This document shows positions 7,572 to 15,536 of a stretch of 64,000 nucleotides of DNA, in pieces; position 1 is the stretch's first letter; each line of letters begins with the position of its first letter. This stretch comes from Opitutales bacterium. GTDB taxonomy: Bacteria; Verrucomicrobiota; Verrucomicrobiia; Opitutales; Oceanipulchritudinaceae. The DNA lies in NCBI GenBank assembly GCA_007133065.1, contig SLNJ01000009.1, positions 61,528-125,527 on the forward strand, given 5' to 3'. Made by a program: the position numbers and the translations under genes. The notes under the pieces are model-generated. The model was given only the letters and a program-made list of their open reading frames with translations, was not told the DNA's origin and did no database searches.

Positions 7572-10034
7572 ATGAAAATTTCTCTGAATTGGTTGCGAAA
7601 CTACGTTGCGCTCGAGCATTCGGTTGCCGAGATCGAACAGGCTCTGACGCTGATCGGTTTCGAGGTCGAGGAGGTTGTGGAGACGGGGCTGGCGCCGGTA
7701 CCGAACGTGGTTGTGGGCGAGGTTCTGGAGCGTGCTCCCCACCCGAACGCCGACAGGCTCAGTGTATGCCGGGTGCGTACGAGCCCGGAGGAGGAGCCGC
7801 GTAACATTGTCTGTGGCGCGAGCAACTACTCGGTGGGAGACCATGTTCCGGTCGCCCTGCCGGGCGCCAAACTGGCCGGCGGTTTGAATATCAAGCAATC
7901 GAAGCTGCGGGGTGTCGTCAGCGACGGGATGATGTGCAGCCCCCGGGAGCTGGGACTGGGGGAGGACCACGACGGGTTGCTGATTCTCACGGGGAAACCG
8001 GCGGTCGGCACGCCGATCCACGAGGCGCTCCCCGCCGCCGACGTGATTTTTGATATCGAGGTGACGCCGAACCGCCCGGATTGTCTGAGTCATATCGGCA
8101 TCGCCCGCGAGATGGCCGCATATTTCCGACTGGAACTGGACTACCCGGTGGTGCGGACCAGCACGCAGCACCCCTTCGTAGCGACGGAAAATCCGTGCCT
8201 GCGCGCAGTTCGATCGGACACACCGGCGAACTGCCCGCATTACCGGGCATATTGCTTGACCGGTGTCCGGGTCGCGCCGAGCCCCGATTGGTTGCGGGAG
8301 CGATTGGAGGCGATTGGATTGCGCCCGATCAACAATGTTGTGGATGTGACGAATTTCGTGCTTCATGAGATCGGTCAACCGCTCCATGCCTTTGATGCCG
8401 CCAAGCTGAGTGGAGGTAAGATTATCGTCCGGCAGGCCCATCGCGGCGAGACGCTCGATATGCTCGACGGGAAGCGCCGCGACCTTCATCAGCAGATGAC
8501 CGTCATCGCGGATGCCGATCGTGCGATCGCGTTGGCGGGGATCATGGGGGGGATCGAAACCGAGGTGGATGAGACGACGACGGACGTGGTTCTCGAAGCG
8601 GCCTGGTTCAATCCCGCGAATATCCGTTGGGCCGCCCGCCGGGTCGGTGTTGCGACCGATTCCTCATATCGTTTTGAACGCGGGGTGGACCCCGAAGGCA
8701 CGGAATACGCTGCGCTTCGCGCCGTCGACCTGATCGCTGAGATCGCCGGCGGTTCATTTTGCGGACCGGCGCTGATCGATGGCGCGCCTCCGATGGAGGA
8801 CCGTGAGATCGACATCGCTCCCGACTATGTGCGCAAGCGTCTCGGGTTCGCGCTCGAGGACCGGGAGATTCGTGAGGCACTTGAGTCCCTCCAGCTTGAG
8901 GTGAGCGAAATCGAGGATCCAGCGGATCCCGAGCAAGCCACATACCGGGTTGGGATTCCCGCATTTCGGATCGACCTGGAGCGGCCCATCGACCTGGTCG
9001 AAGAGGTTCTGCGCATGTACGGGACGGATCGCATCCCTGACGCGGTCGTGCGCGCACCCGGCCTTATCGCGGAGGACAGCCCGATCGTCCGATTCCAGCG
9101 CAGGGTTAACGTCAGCCTTGTCGAGAAGGGGTTTCACGAGTGCATGCACTACTCGATGCGCAGCGAGGATGAGGTCCGTGGCTGGTTCAGTCATGCCGCC
9201 GCGGATACGCTGGCTCTGACCAACCCCCTCGCAATGGATCAGAGCCATCTGCGCCCCTCCCTCGTTCCCGGCCTCCTCGACGCCATGTTGCTCAACCAGA
9301 ACCGGCGCAATACGCCCTCAGGCCTTTTTGAAACGGGACGTGTGTTCCGAGAGCAGGACGGGCGTCTCTGGGAGTTGTTCAGCATCGCATTCACCTTGCC
9401 GGCGGGCGTGGGCGATCCGCAATGGCGCAATCCGCCGGATCCCGACTACTACACCGTTGCGGGAATCGCCAAGCAGGTGCTTGAATTGGCCGGAGTTGCT
9501 CCGGAGTTGCTCCGGGAACCGGTCCCGGTGCTCGGAGTTGATCCATGGCAGGAGGGGCACTCGGCTGAACTGGGCGATTTGCAGGAAGGATTTCTGGCAC
9601 GATTCGGACTGCTGAACGTGGCGATGACGCGGGGCCGCGACATTGCCGGTATGGTGTACGGGGGGTCGATCCACTTCCTTCCCGAGTTTCTTGCGGAAGT
9701 ACGTCCCCAACCGCGATATCGGCCGTTCAGCCTCTTCCCCGACTCGACCCGGGACCTGGCGCTGCTGGTGGATCGCGAGCAGCCGGCAGAGCGTGTTCGA
9801 AGTGAACTGGAATCGGCTGCACGCGAGGCGACCGGAGAGGCTTTTGACGTGGAGTCGGTTCGGATTTTCGATGTGTACGAGGGGAAGGGATTGCCGGAGG
9901 GGAGGAAGTCGCTGGCGTTCAGCATCCGCTTCCGGAGCGCGCATCGCACGCTCAAGGAGGAGGAAGTGGCTGCGGCGTTCCAGAGGATTCAGGAGGCGAT
10001 TACGCGGACCAATCGCTACGCGATTCGTTCGTGA
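7572..10034 (+). CDS. pheT: Phenylalanine--tRNA ligase beta subunit
   Basis: 820 residues from the ATG at 7572 (MKISLNWLRNYV), preferred to an in-frame ATG at 7554 that overlaps the end of pheS. Domains in order: an EMAP/tRNA-binding OB fold (VVVGEVLERAPHPNADRLSV), the B3/4 editing domain (ITVAxxP-type block read here as IEVTPNRPDCLSHIGIAREM), B5 (near 400-480), a catalytic-like domain (MHYSMRSEDE, NPLAMDQSHLRPSLVPGLL) and the C-terminal ferredoxin-fold anticodon-binding domain (FPDSTRDLALLVD, SIRFRSAHRTLKEEEV). Full length. Expressed with pheS. Confidence 0.98.
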   Translation: MKISLNWLRNYVALEHSVAEIEQALTLIGFEVEEVVETGLAPVPNVVVGEVLERAPHPNADRLSVCRVRTSPEEEPRNIVCGASNYSVGDHVPVALPGAKLAGGLNIKQSKLRGVVSDGMMCSPRELGLGEDHDGLLILTGKPAVGTPIHEALPAADVIFDIEVTPNRPDCLSHIGIAREMAAYFRLELDYPVVRTSTQHPFVATENPCLRAVRSDTPANCPHYRAYCLTGVRVAPSPDWLRERLEAIGLRPINNVVDVTNFVLHEIGQPLHAFDAAKLSGGKIIVRQAHRGETLDMLDGKRRDLHQQMTVIADADRAIALAGIMGGIETEVDETTTDVVLEAAWFNPANIRWAARRVGVATDSSYRFERGVDPEGTEYAALRAVDLIAEIAGGSFCGPALIDGAPPMEDREIDIAPDYVRKRLGFALEDREIREALESLQLEVSEIEDPADPEQATYRVGIPAFRIDLERPIDLVEEVLRMYGTDRIPDAVVRAPGLIAEDSPIVRFQRRVNVSLVEKGFHECMHYSMRSEDEVRGWFSHAAADTLALTNPLAMDQSHLRPSLVPGLLDAMLLNQNRRNTPSGLFETGRVFREQDGRLWELFSIAFTLPAGVGDPQWRNPPDPDYYTVAGIAKQVLELAGVAPELLREPVPVLGVDPWQEGHSAELGDLQEGFLARFGLLNVAMTRGRDIAGMVYGGSIHFLPEFLAEVRPQPRYRPFSLFPDSTRDLALLVDREQPAERVRSELESAAREATGEAFDVESVRIFDVYEGKGLPEGRKSLAFSIRFRSAHRTLKEEEVAAAFQRIQEAITRTNRYAIRS

Positions 10035-10049
10035 GCGAGGAATTGCGCC

Positions 10050-10694
10050 ATGTCGCTCTTTGAATTCAGTTTGCTCGCGCCGGTCTCGCTGTTTCTCATC
10101 ATCAATCCGTTCTCCATCGTGCCCGCATTTCTTGCGATCACGCCGGGGGATACGCAGCAGGAGCGAATCCGGGCGGCACAACGCGCCTGTATTATCGCGG
10201 CCGGGGTGGTCTTCTTTTTTGCCGTGACCGGCAAGCTGCTCTTCTCGCTGCTCGGGCTCACGTTGCCGGCGTTCCAGATCGCCGGAGGCGCACTGTTATT
10301 CGTCATCGCGTTCGAAATGCTCCGTTCGCCCGATGCGCAGGCACGGTTGACCGCAGAAGAGCGTGAGATCGCGAAGCTTCAGGATGACGTGGCGATCACG
10401 CCGCTGGCCGTGCCGCTCCTCTGCGGACCGGGTGCCATCTCAACGATTATTATTCTCCAGACCCAGACAGAGTCACAATCCATCGGGTATAATATTGTGC
10501 TGCTCGCCAGCGTTCCGGTCGTGTACCTGGCATGTTACCTGATCCTTCGCTTTTCCGCGCAGGGTGCGGCACGGCTGAGTCCGATCGCGCTGCGGATTAC
10601 GAAACGGCTCATGGGGCTGCTATTCGCGGCTATCGCCGTCCAGTTTATCATCAACGGCGTTGGAAATCTGCCATTTGTGGCCACAGTGGAATAG
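10050..10694 (+). CDS. MarC family (UPF0056) integral membrane protein
   Basis: 214 residues with about six membrane helices. The N-terminal PVSLFLIINPFSIVPAFLAI resembles the start of MarC/UPF0056 proteins, and the block TPLAVPLLCGPGAISTIIIL is the family hallmark. The C-terminus ends MGLLFAAIAVQFIINGV, also typical. The substrate of this family is not firmly known; the old link to multiple antibiotic resistance in E. coli has been withdrawn. It starts 15 nt after pheT, so is probably co-transcribed. Confidence 0.9.
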   Translation: MSLFEFSLLAPVSLFLIINPFSIVPAFLAITPGDTQQERIRAAQRACIIAAGVVFFFAVTGKLLFSLLGLTLPAFQIAGGALLFVIAFEMLRSPDAQARLTAEEREIAKLQDDVAITPLAVPLLCGPGAISTIIILQTQTESQSIGYNIVLLASVPVVYLACYLILRFSAQGAARLSPIALRITKRLMGLLFAAIAVQFIINGVGNLPFVATVE

Positions 10695-10770
10695 CTGACG
10701 CACCGGCGGATCCGGCTCCTTCCCTGAATCGAATCCCTTCCAAGGGGTCTGAAGCTGTTCCGGGTGCCGA

Positions 10771-10804
10771 AAAAAAAGGGCCGGGCGTATCATACGCCCG
10801 GCCC
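10771..10804 (-). terminator. Rho-independent terminator of the outer-membrane barrel gene
   Basis: Perfect inverted repeat GGGCCGGGCGTAT / ATACGCCCGGCCC at 10778-10804 with a single central base. On the minus strand it is followed by a run of seven or eight T (10771-10777), giving an intrinsic terminator 36 nt after the stop of the leftward barrel gene. On the plus strand no T-run follows, so it would terminate marC transcripts poorly. Confidence 0.9.
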
Positions 10805-10839
10805 CGGATAATGGGATTCAACCGAATGCCGTCCCGTGC

Positions 10840-11463
10840 TTAGTAGAGCATCGAGACTCCGACCGTGACTTGGTGTGCCCGGTTGGGACCCTCGGAAACC
10901 GAATATCCGAGTGATCCTCCGGTGGTTTCGGTAAACCAGTTATGGGCCGTGACCCCGAATACCCAGACGTCGTCGCTGTAATCCTCATACCGTTTCCAGG
11001 ATACGTCCGGAGTGAGGCTCAATGTATCGGTCAGCGCGAACTCAACGCCGCCGGAGAACCCGAACGTCCAGGTGTTGTCCGAGAACGACATGCCCGCGGT
11101 TCGCGTGCGATCCCAACTCCATCCGGTGTTGGCGCCGAGGTAGGGCTTCATGACGTCGACGGGCATGTAGACTTTCCCGTATACGTCGAAGTCCGTCCCG
11201 CGGGTGCGGATGCCTCCCCCAGAGACACGGTGGTAGAGAAGTGCGGCGCCGACATCGATTCCGAATTCCGGATCCGCCACAGCGGCATGGTTCAAGGTGC
11301 CGCCGGCCGTCCACCCGTCGGGATTCGAGATCCCGGAGATGTCGATGGTTGCGTAACCGATTTCGGCCTGCGCATAGTTTTCTCCGATCAAGCCTGCGGC
11401 GGATGCCGGAGCGACAACCGCGAGCGACATCAGGCCGATACTAAGACTGAGTGATTTTTTCAT
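10840..11463 (-). CDS. Small outer-membrane beta-barrel protein
   Basis: 207 residues from the ATG at 11463 (MKKSLSLSIGLMSLAVVAPA, then SAAG, a clear signal peptide). The ORF could be extended 12 residues upstream but not with a secretory N-terminus. The mature part alternates short amphipathic strands (AQAEIGYATIDISG, WTFGFSGGVEFALTDTLSLT) and ends in HQVTVGVSMLY, with a C-terminal aromatic as in Bam-inserted barrels. The size suggests an 8- to 10-stranded OmpA/OmpX-like barrel; no specific function can be read. It is followed by a strong terminator and is probably monocistronic. Confidence 0.75.
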   Translation of the reverse strand: MKKSLSLSIGLMSLAVVAPASAAGLIGENYAQAEIGYATIDISGISNPDGWTAGGTLNHAAVADPEFGIDVGAALLYHRVSGGGIRTRGTDFDVYGKVYMPVDVMKPYLGANTGWSWDRTRTAGMSFSDNTWTFGFSGGVEFALTDTLSLTPDVSWKRYEDYSDDVWVFGVTAHNWFTETTGGSLGYSVSEGPNRAHQVTVGVSMLY

Positions 11464-11919
11464 GGTATTATAGTATTTGCAGTGTGTTATTCGTGGCATC
11501 GGAGACGTTTCTCAGATGCTGGAGTAAACGTTATGAAAATACTTTCGGATGTCGATGAGAATCATTGGCCGTGCCAGAGAATCGGGCACGACGAATCTTC
11601 ACCCAGATTTTCCCGTACGGACCGGTGTAATCCCGGGCGATGTCGTCGGCCTCGATCAACAGCCCGGTTCGCCTGAACGCCATGCTTTAGCGCTGCGGAT
11701 CTGGCAGTCAAAGAGCGGCGGTCTCGGCGACCGTGAGGATCCTCGGTTCCTTGGTGAGCGTCTTCGGGATTTCGACGTTGCGCATGGGATTTTTGTCCAT
11801 CCATCCCTGTTTGTCCCACCAGTTCCCCTCAAAGCGCCGGATAAGTTTCCCCATAAGCAGGCTTTTTTCCGGGCGATTCCGACGGTTCGGAATCGTTCAT
11901 AAAGTGTTGCCTGTCAAAC
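11464..11919. other. Intergenic region with an integrase remnant next to tRNA-Leu
   Basis: 456 bases between the barrel gene and tRNA-Leu. No intact gene is supported; the only recognisable coding is the short minus-strand recombinase-like remnant listed separately. The rest shows no repeats or promoter that I can call with confidence. Confidence 0.5.
11708..11854 (-). pseudogene. Remnant of a tyrosine recombinase (integrase) gene
   Basis: A 48-codon minus-strand frame reads MGKLIRRFEGNWWDKQGW and continues DKNPMRNVEIPKTLTKEPRI plus LTVAETAAL before a TGA. The pattern of a conserved NP, then a proline-rich linker with K, E and P, then L-T/S-xx-E-xxxLL is the junction between the core-binding and catalytic domains of phage-type integrases. 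Nothing recognisable precedes or follows. It sits 65 bases from the 3' end of tRNA-Leu, a common integration site. Interpretation as the scar of a lost element is inference from this short match. Confidence 0.45.
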
Positions 11920-12006
11920 TGGTGCCGGGGAGGGGACTTGAACCCCTACGGTGTTTCCACCACTAGAACCTGAATCTAGCGCGTCTGCCAATTTCGCCAC
12001 CCCGGC
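11920..12006 (-). tRNA. tRNA-Leu (anticodon CAG)
   Basis: On the minus strand the gene runs from 12006 to 11920 with CCA encoded. Acceptor GCCGGGG pairs with CCCCGGC; the anticodon arm CTAGA-TTCAGGT-TCTAG gives anticodon CAG reading CUG. A long variable arm (GTGGTGGAAACACC region) and the T-arm GGGGTTCAAGTCCCC are typical of class II tRNA-Leu. Confidence 0.95.
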
Positions 12007-12104
12007 GCAAAGCGTACCGGCCGAACCATCCTGAGGCTAAGCCGGGAAAGAGGGAAGCTGAGTGAATGCTCCCGGGTTGTCAAGCCGCCTGTGGGGGACT
12101 TGGA

Positions 12105-12992
12105 TTATTGAATGTGATCGAGCAGGGCTTTGTGGGCGAGCGCCCAGTCTTCGAGATGATTGAGGATGACGCCGTGAACGACGGAGCCGTCGTCGGGCCG
12201 GCCGATTGTCGAGTGGATCGCCGTGCGCTTGCCTTCGGGATGAACGCGGTCGACGAGAAATCGATGCCACGTCGCGATCCGGTCCCGGTCGAATCGGTTG
12301 TTTGTTTGCTCGCGCACCCACGCCTCGAATCGCAGGTAACTCGGAGTTTCCTCCCGCAGGAAACGAAGCGCCCGATCGGGGTCGACACCCAGCACTTCGA
12401 ACACGCCGGCGTCGAGCCCGCCGCCGCAGTCGGGGTAGTCGGAGTGGAGCATGCCCTGGCCGCGAAGCAACACCTTTAACCACGTACGCGGCAGCTGAAG
12501 GACGCCGAGCGGGCCGGTATCGAGGCTGCTGATCAACGGCGGCATAGTGAAGGGCATGGCTTCACGCGTGCGATAAAACAGCGCCCAGTCCTGAAGACAA
12601 TTGAGCAAGAGAGCCGAGACCTCTGTTTCGGCGTCTGTGTCCCATCCTATATCGCCGTAGGTTTCCGCGATCTTGGCCGGGTTGGCGTGGACGCGCCGCT
12701 CGACGGCGTTGTTCCAGCGCGCAATGCGCGCCTGGTTGAACCGGCCGCCCCGCCGTTCGAGGATCCACGCCTCAAATTCCAGGTAGGTGGGCATGGCGGT
12801 TCGCAGGTGGTCCATGGCATCCTTCCGGTCGATCTCGAGGACGTCCAGGCACCAGCTGTCCAATTCACGGCTGCACGGCGGGTAGGCGGCGTCGAGGAGC
12901 CCGGCGCCGTGCAGCAGCGCTTTCCACCATGTGCGCGGAAGCTGGGAGACGCCGAGCAGTCCCCGGCAACGGCTGCTGATCAATGGAATCAT
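12105..12992 (-). CDS. Tandem DUF5069 domain protein
   Basis: 295 residues from the ATG at 12992; the frame is open further up to 13058. Two similar halves are visible. The first begins MIPLISSRCRGLLGVSQLPR with TYLEFEAWI, and the second begins MPPLISSLDTGPLGVLQLPR with SYLRFEAWV. Both have a GxxLxxxYPxC block and a central Leu-Glu-xDxxxAxxxLR helix, matching DUF5069, a family of unknown function usually found as a single copy of about 140 residues. The start is chosen so that copy 1 opens exactly as copy 2 does. The gene is divergent from the small gene at 13111; no enzymatic motif is evident. Confidence 0.78.
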   Translation of the reverse strand: MIPLISSRCRGLLGVSQLPRTWWKALLHGAGLLDAAYPPCSRELDSWCLDVLEIDRKDAMDHLRTAMPTYLEFEAWILERRGGRFNQARIARWNNAVERRVHANPAKIAETYGDIGWDTDAETEVSALLLNCLQDWALFYRTREAMPFTMPPLISSLDTGPLGVLQLPRTWLKVLLRGQGMLHSDYPDCGGGLDAGVFEVLGVDPDRALRFLREETPSYLRFEAWVREQTNNRFDRDRIATWHRFLVDRVHPEGKRTAIHSTIGRPDDGSVVHGVILNHLEDWALAHKALLDHIQ

Positions 12993-13110
12993 CGGATCAT
13001 TGCTACACGAAAAAACGGGCAATGTCACTGCAATCCAACGGAACCGAGGCCGAGCCACGAGCGCGTTTGCAGGGTTGCCATCGGCCTTCCGGCTGATCTA
13101 TAATGCTCTG

Positions 13111-13380
13111 ATGATTCAGGTGAATCCGCTCGGCCCGGAGGAGTTCGAAGTGGTTGTACCGGGGGCGACCGTGACGGTCCATCGTGTGACCGCCCGGGAA
13201 GAGGATGTGCGTCGCCTGACCGGAGGACGTGCCGGTGCCGAGGCACTGCTCGAGGAAAGCTTCCGATTCCTGCTCGAACGCGAATCGAACACCGCCGTTC
13301 TGGACTTCTTCGAGCTTACGGATATCTCCCGCTACTTTCCTGAGTACGAACGGGTGATGCGCGAGCGCTTCCAGGCATAA
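13111..13380 (+). CDS. Small conserved hypothetical protein
   Basis: 89 residues from the ATG at 13111 (MIQVNPLGPEEFEV). The acidic composition, a short beta-rich N-terminal half (VVVPGATVTVHRVT) and a helical C-terminal half (AEALLEESFRFLLERESNTA, then DISRYFPEYERVM) fit a compact alpha/beta protein. No catalytic motif or membrane segment. An upstream in-frame ATG at 12931 runs through the divergent gene and is less likely. It is followed directly by a hairpin terminator. Function unknown. Confidence 0.7.
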   Translation: MIQVNPLGPEEFEVVVPGATVTVHRVTAREEDVRRLTGGRAGAEALLEESFRFLLERESNTAVLDFFELTDISRYFPEYERVMRERFQA

Positions 13381-13382
13381 TA

Positions 13383-13414
13383 AAACCCCGTAAGTCCTTG
13401 AACCTACGGGGTTT
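13383..13414. terminator. Bidirectional hairpin terminator
   Basis: AAACCCCGTA (13383-13392) and TACGGGGTTT (13405-13414) form a perfect 10-bp stem with a 12-base loop. A-rich sequence on the left and T then A runs on the right let it act for the small gene ending at 13380 and for the leftward initiator tRNA ending at 13420. Confidence 0.75.
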
Positions 13415-13419
13415 AAAAT

Positions 13420-13496
<77 letters not shown>

Positions 13497-13771
13497 ACAT
13501 GAGTGAAAGGAAATGGAAAACAATCAGCTCAAGCTTCTCCGGTCAAGGGATTTTCCTGGCCCGGCTCAATTAATTTACGTGCTGTTGCTTGGTGGTTCCT
13601 ATTCGGTTCACGCCAAGACCCCAGGATTTGTGTATCGCCGGCGCGAGGTGTTCCCGTTTTTTTGGATCCGCTTGTTTCATGCTCGCTGAAACGATCCGGG
13701 AGTGGATTCGGCGGGATTCGATCTACCTTTTGACTGGATATTCTCGTACATCCGCGGCAGCGTGATGTCGA

Positions 13772-14803
13772 ATGAATGCCAACCCGACCTTTGCCATTCG
13801 CCGCGGCACGAACATCTCCCACTGGCTGAGTCAATCGCGCGCCCGAGGAGCCGAGCGCCGGGATTTCTTCACGGAGGAAGATGTCCGACGAATTGCAGGT
13901 TGGGGGTTCGACCATATCCGCATCCCGATCGACGAGGAGCAGATGTGGGACCAGGAAGGCGAGCGTGAACCCGAGGCGTTCGAACTGCTTCAGCGTGCAT
14001 TGGACTGGTCGGAGTCGGCCGGGTTGCGCGTTATTGTGGATCTGCACATCCTGCGTTCGCATCATTTTCTCAACAAAGAGCCCGCTCTCTACAGCGACCC
14101 GGACGAGGAGCGGCGTCTTGCCCACCTATGGGAGGACTTGTCGGATGCCCTTGCCGGCCGTGCGAGCAACCGAGTCGCCGTCGAGCTCCTCAACGAAGCG
14201 GTCGCGCGCGATCACGAGGACTGGAACCGGGTGGCGCACACGGCATACCAGGCGGTGCGACGCGCAGAGCCGGAGCGGTTCATCGTCCTCGGGTCGAACC
14301 GCTGGAACCAGTGCGCGACCTTCGACGCACTGCGCGTCCCCGACGATCCGCGGACCATACTCACGTTCCACTTCTACCATCCCGGCGTCGTCACGCACTA
14401 CACCGCCTCATGGGTCGGGAAGCTGGCTGACTATTCCGGCCCGGTGGACTATCCGGGAGAGCTTGTTCCAGAGGAGGTCTTCGAGAGACAGCCCGCGGAG
14501 CTTAAAACGGCGCTCGACGGCGGGAATCGCCACTACGATATCGACGCAATGCGGCGGGAAATCGCCCAGCCGCTCGCCGCACGCGAGCGGACCGGCTTGC
14601 CGCTTTACTGCGGCGAGTTCGGCGCGTATCATAAGTGTCCCGATCCGGTGCGTTTGCGCTGGTACCGCGATATCCTGACCGTCTTCCGCGAACACGGCAT
14701 TGCGTGGTCGAACTGGGACTACAAGGGTGGATTCGGTATCGTCGACCGGGGGACCGGTCGACCAACCGCGATCCTCGATCTCCTGACAGGCGCGGCATCG
14801 TAG
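13772..14803 (+). CDS. Glycoside hydrolase family 5-like protein
   Basis: 343 residues, a TIM-barrel glycosidase of clan A. The N-terminal GTNISHWLS and FDHIRIPIDEEQ are typical of GH5 starts. RVIVDLHI is strand 3, VAVELLNEAV holds the N-E pair with the likely acid/base Glu142, and LYCGEFGAY holds the likely nucleophile Glu282; a Trp (IAWSNWDYKGGFG) follows on strand 8. Expected reaction: hydrolysis of beta-linked glucan or mannan; the substrate cannot be read. There is no signal peptide, so it appears cytoplasmic unless the start is wrong. It converges with the cupin gene, 29 nt apart. Confidence 0.85.
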   Translation: MNANPTFAIRRGTNISHWLSQSRARGAERRDFFTEEDVRRIAGWGFDHIRIPIDEEQMWDQEGEREPEAFELLQRALDWSESAGLRVIVDLHILRSHHFLNKEPALYSDPDEERRLAHLWEDLSDALAGRASNRVAVELLNEAVARDHEDWNRVAHTAYQAVRRAEPERFIVLGSNRWNQCATFDALRVPDDPRTILTFHFYHPGVVTHYTASWVGKLADYSGPVDYPGELVPEEVFERQPAELKTALDGGNRHYDIDAMRREIAQPLAARERTGLPLYCGEFGAYHKCPDPVRLRWYRDILTVFREHGIAWSNWDYKGGFGIVDRGTGRPTAILDLLTGAAS

Positions 14804-14832
14804 AGCTGCAAAAGGAATCCAGCGCCGGATTC

Positions 14833-15291
14833 CTATACGAAGTGAATGCCGTGGTCGGCGGCGATCGCGGTGATCCGCGCCATATCAGGGCCACCGTCGC
14901 GGCCGAATTCCTCGGCGCAGCGGGCAAAGAAGGTCTCGAATCCGGCGGGCGTGGTGGCGACGAGGAGACGGCCGGTAGCGTCGCCGCTATTCCTAAACGT
15001 GTGAATCGCCGATCGGGGCAGAAACACCGCGCCACCGGCCGAGAGTTCACGCCACGCGTTCTCGACCAGAAAGCTGAATCGGCCCTCCTGCACGAAAAAC
15101 CACTCGTCTTCGTTCAGGTGGACGTGTGGTGGCGGTCCGCCACCGGGGGGTACGATCTCGGTCCACAGGCAGAGCCGGCCGTCGGTCTGTTCGCCGGAAA
15201 GATGGATGATCACCTCCTCGCCGAAGGCGTGAAGAATGCGTCCCGAATCCGCGGGTACAACGGTCGGGGGAAAGGCGGGATTATAATTCAT
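14833..15291 (-). CDS. Cupin domain protein
   Basis: 152 residues. The two cupin motifs are visible: PPPHVHLNEDEWFFVQEG (H-x-H and the Glu of motif 1) and FLPRSAIHTFRNSGD (motif 2 with its His). The core is a small beta barrel that binds a divalent metal. The C-terminus (FETFFARCAEEFGRD) is a helix also seen in quercetinase-like single-domain cupins. Substrate unknown. It is convergent with the GH5-like gene; the left end of the integrated element starts 106 bases to its right. Confidence 0.85.
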   Translation of the reverse strand: MNYNPAFPPTVVPADSGRILHAFGEEVIIHLSGEQTDGRLCLWTEIVPPGGGPPPHVHLNEDEWFFVQEGRFSFLVENAWRELSAGGAVFLPRSAIHTFRNSGDATGRLLVATTPAGFETFFARCAEEFGRDGGPDMARITAIAADHGIHFV

Positions 15292-15396
15292 GATAGCCTT
15301 GATAAGAACCGATATTCATCGATTGGCAAGCGCGAAGAAAGGAAGGGAGAACAGCACAACCGGCGGTGTTGCAATGGATGGAGCAGGGCGACGTGA

Positions 15397-15448
15397 AAAT
15401 GGTGGGCCCTCTGGGACTTGAACCCAGAACCGACGGATTATGAGTCCG
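15397..15448. repeat. attL: 52-bp copy of the tRNA 3' part
   Basis: Identical over 52 bases to 22246-22297. It covers positions 28-76 of the tRNA plus three flanking A/T bases, and identity stops exactly after TCCG. It cannot form a tRNA because the D arm and 5' acceptor strand are missing. It marks the left boundary of the element, 89 bases before the integrase start. Confidence 0.93.
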
Positions 15449-15482
15449 CAGGAATACGGATTTATCAACGACTTACATCAAG

Positions 15483-15499
15483 TGTGACAATAATGTGAC
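15483..15499. promoter_or_regulatory. Putative arm-type integrase binding site, left end
   Basis: Two TGTGAC hexamers start at 15483 and 15494, 11 bases apart, followed by GGTTTATGCTTGCACC. The same double motif with the same 11-base spacing occurs just inside the right end (22114 and 22125), followed by a related TTTTATGCTCTTACC. One-helical-turn spacing and symmetric placement suit integrase arm sites. The role is inferred. Confidence 0.5.
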
Positions 15500-15536
15500 G
15501 GTTTATGCTTGCACCTACCAACGGTTTTGTGCATCT

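Noticed and set aside
15400..15448. A second tRNA gene at the left end of the element
   Set aside because: Only positions 28-76 are present; the 5' acceptor strand and D arm are missing, so it is an att repeat.
15495..15536. GTG at 15495 as the start of the integrase
   Set aside because: It lies within the repeated TGTGAC end motif and adds residues without integrase similarity; 15537 or 15546 are better, though none has a clear Shine-Dalgarno.
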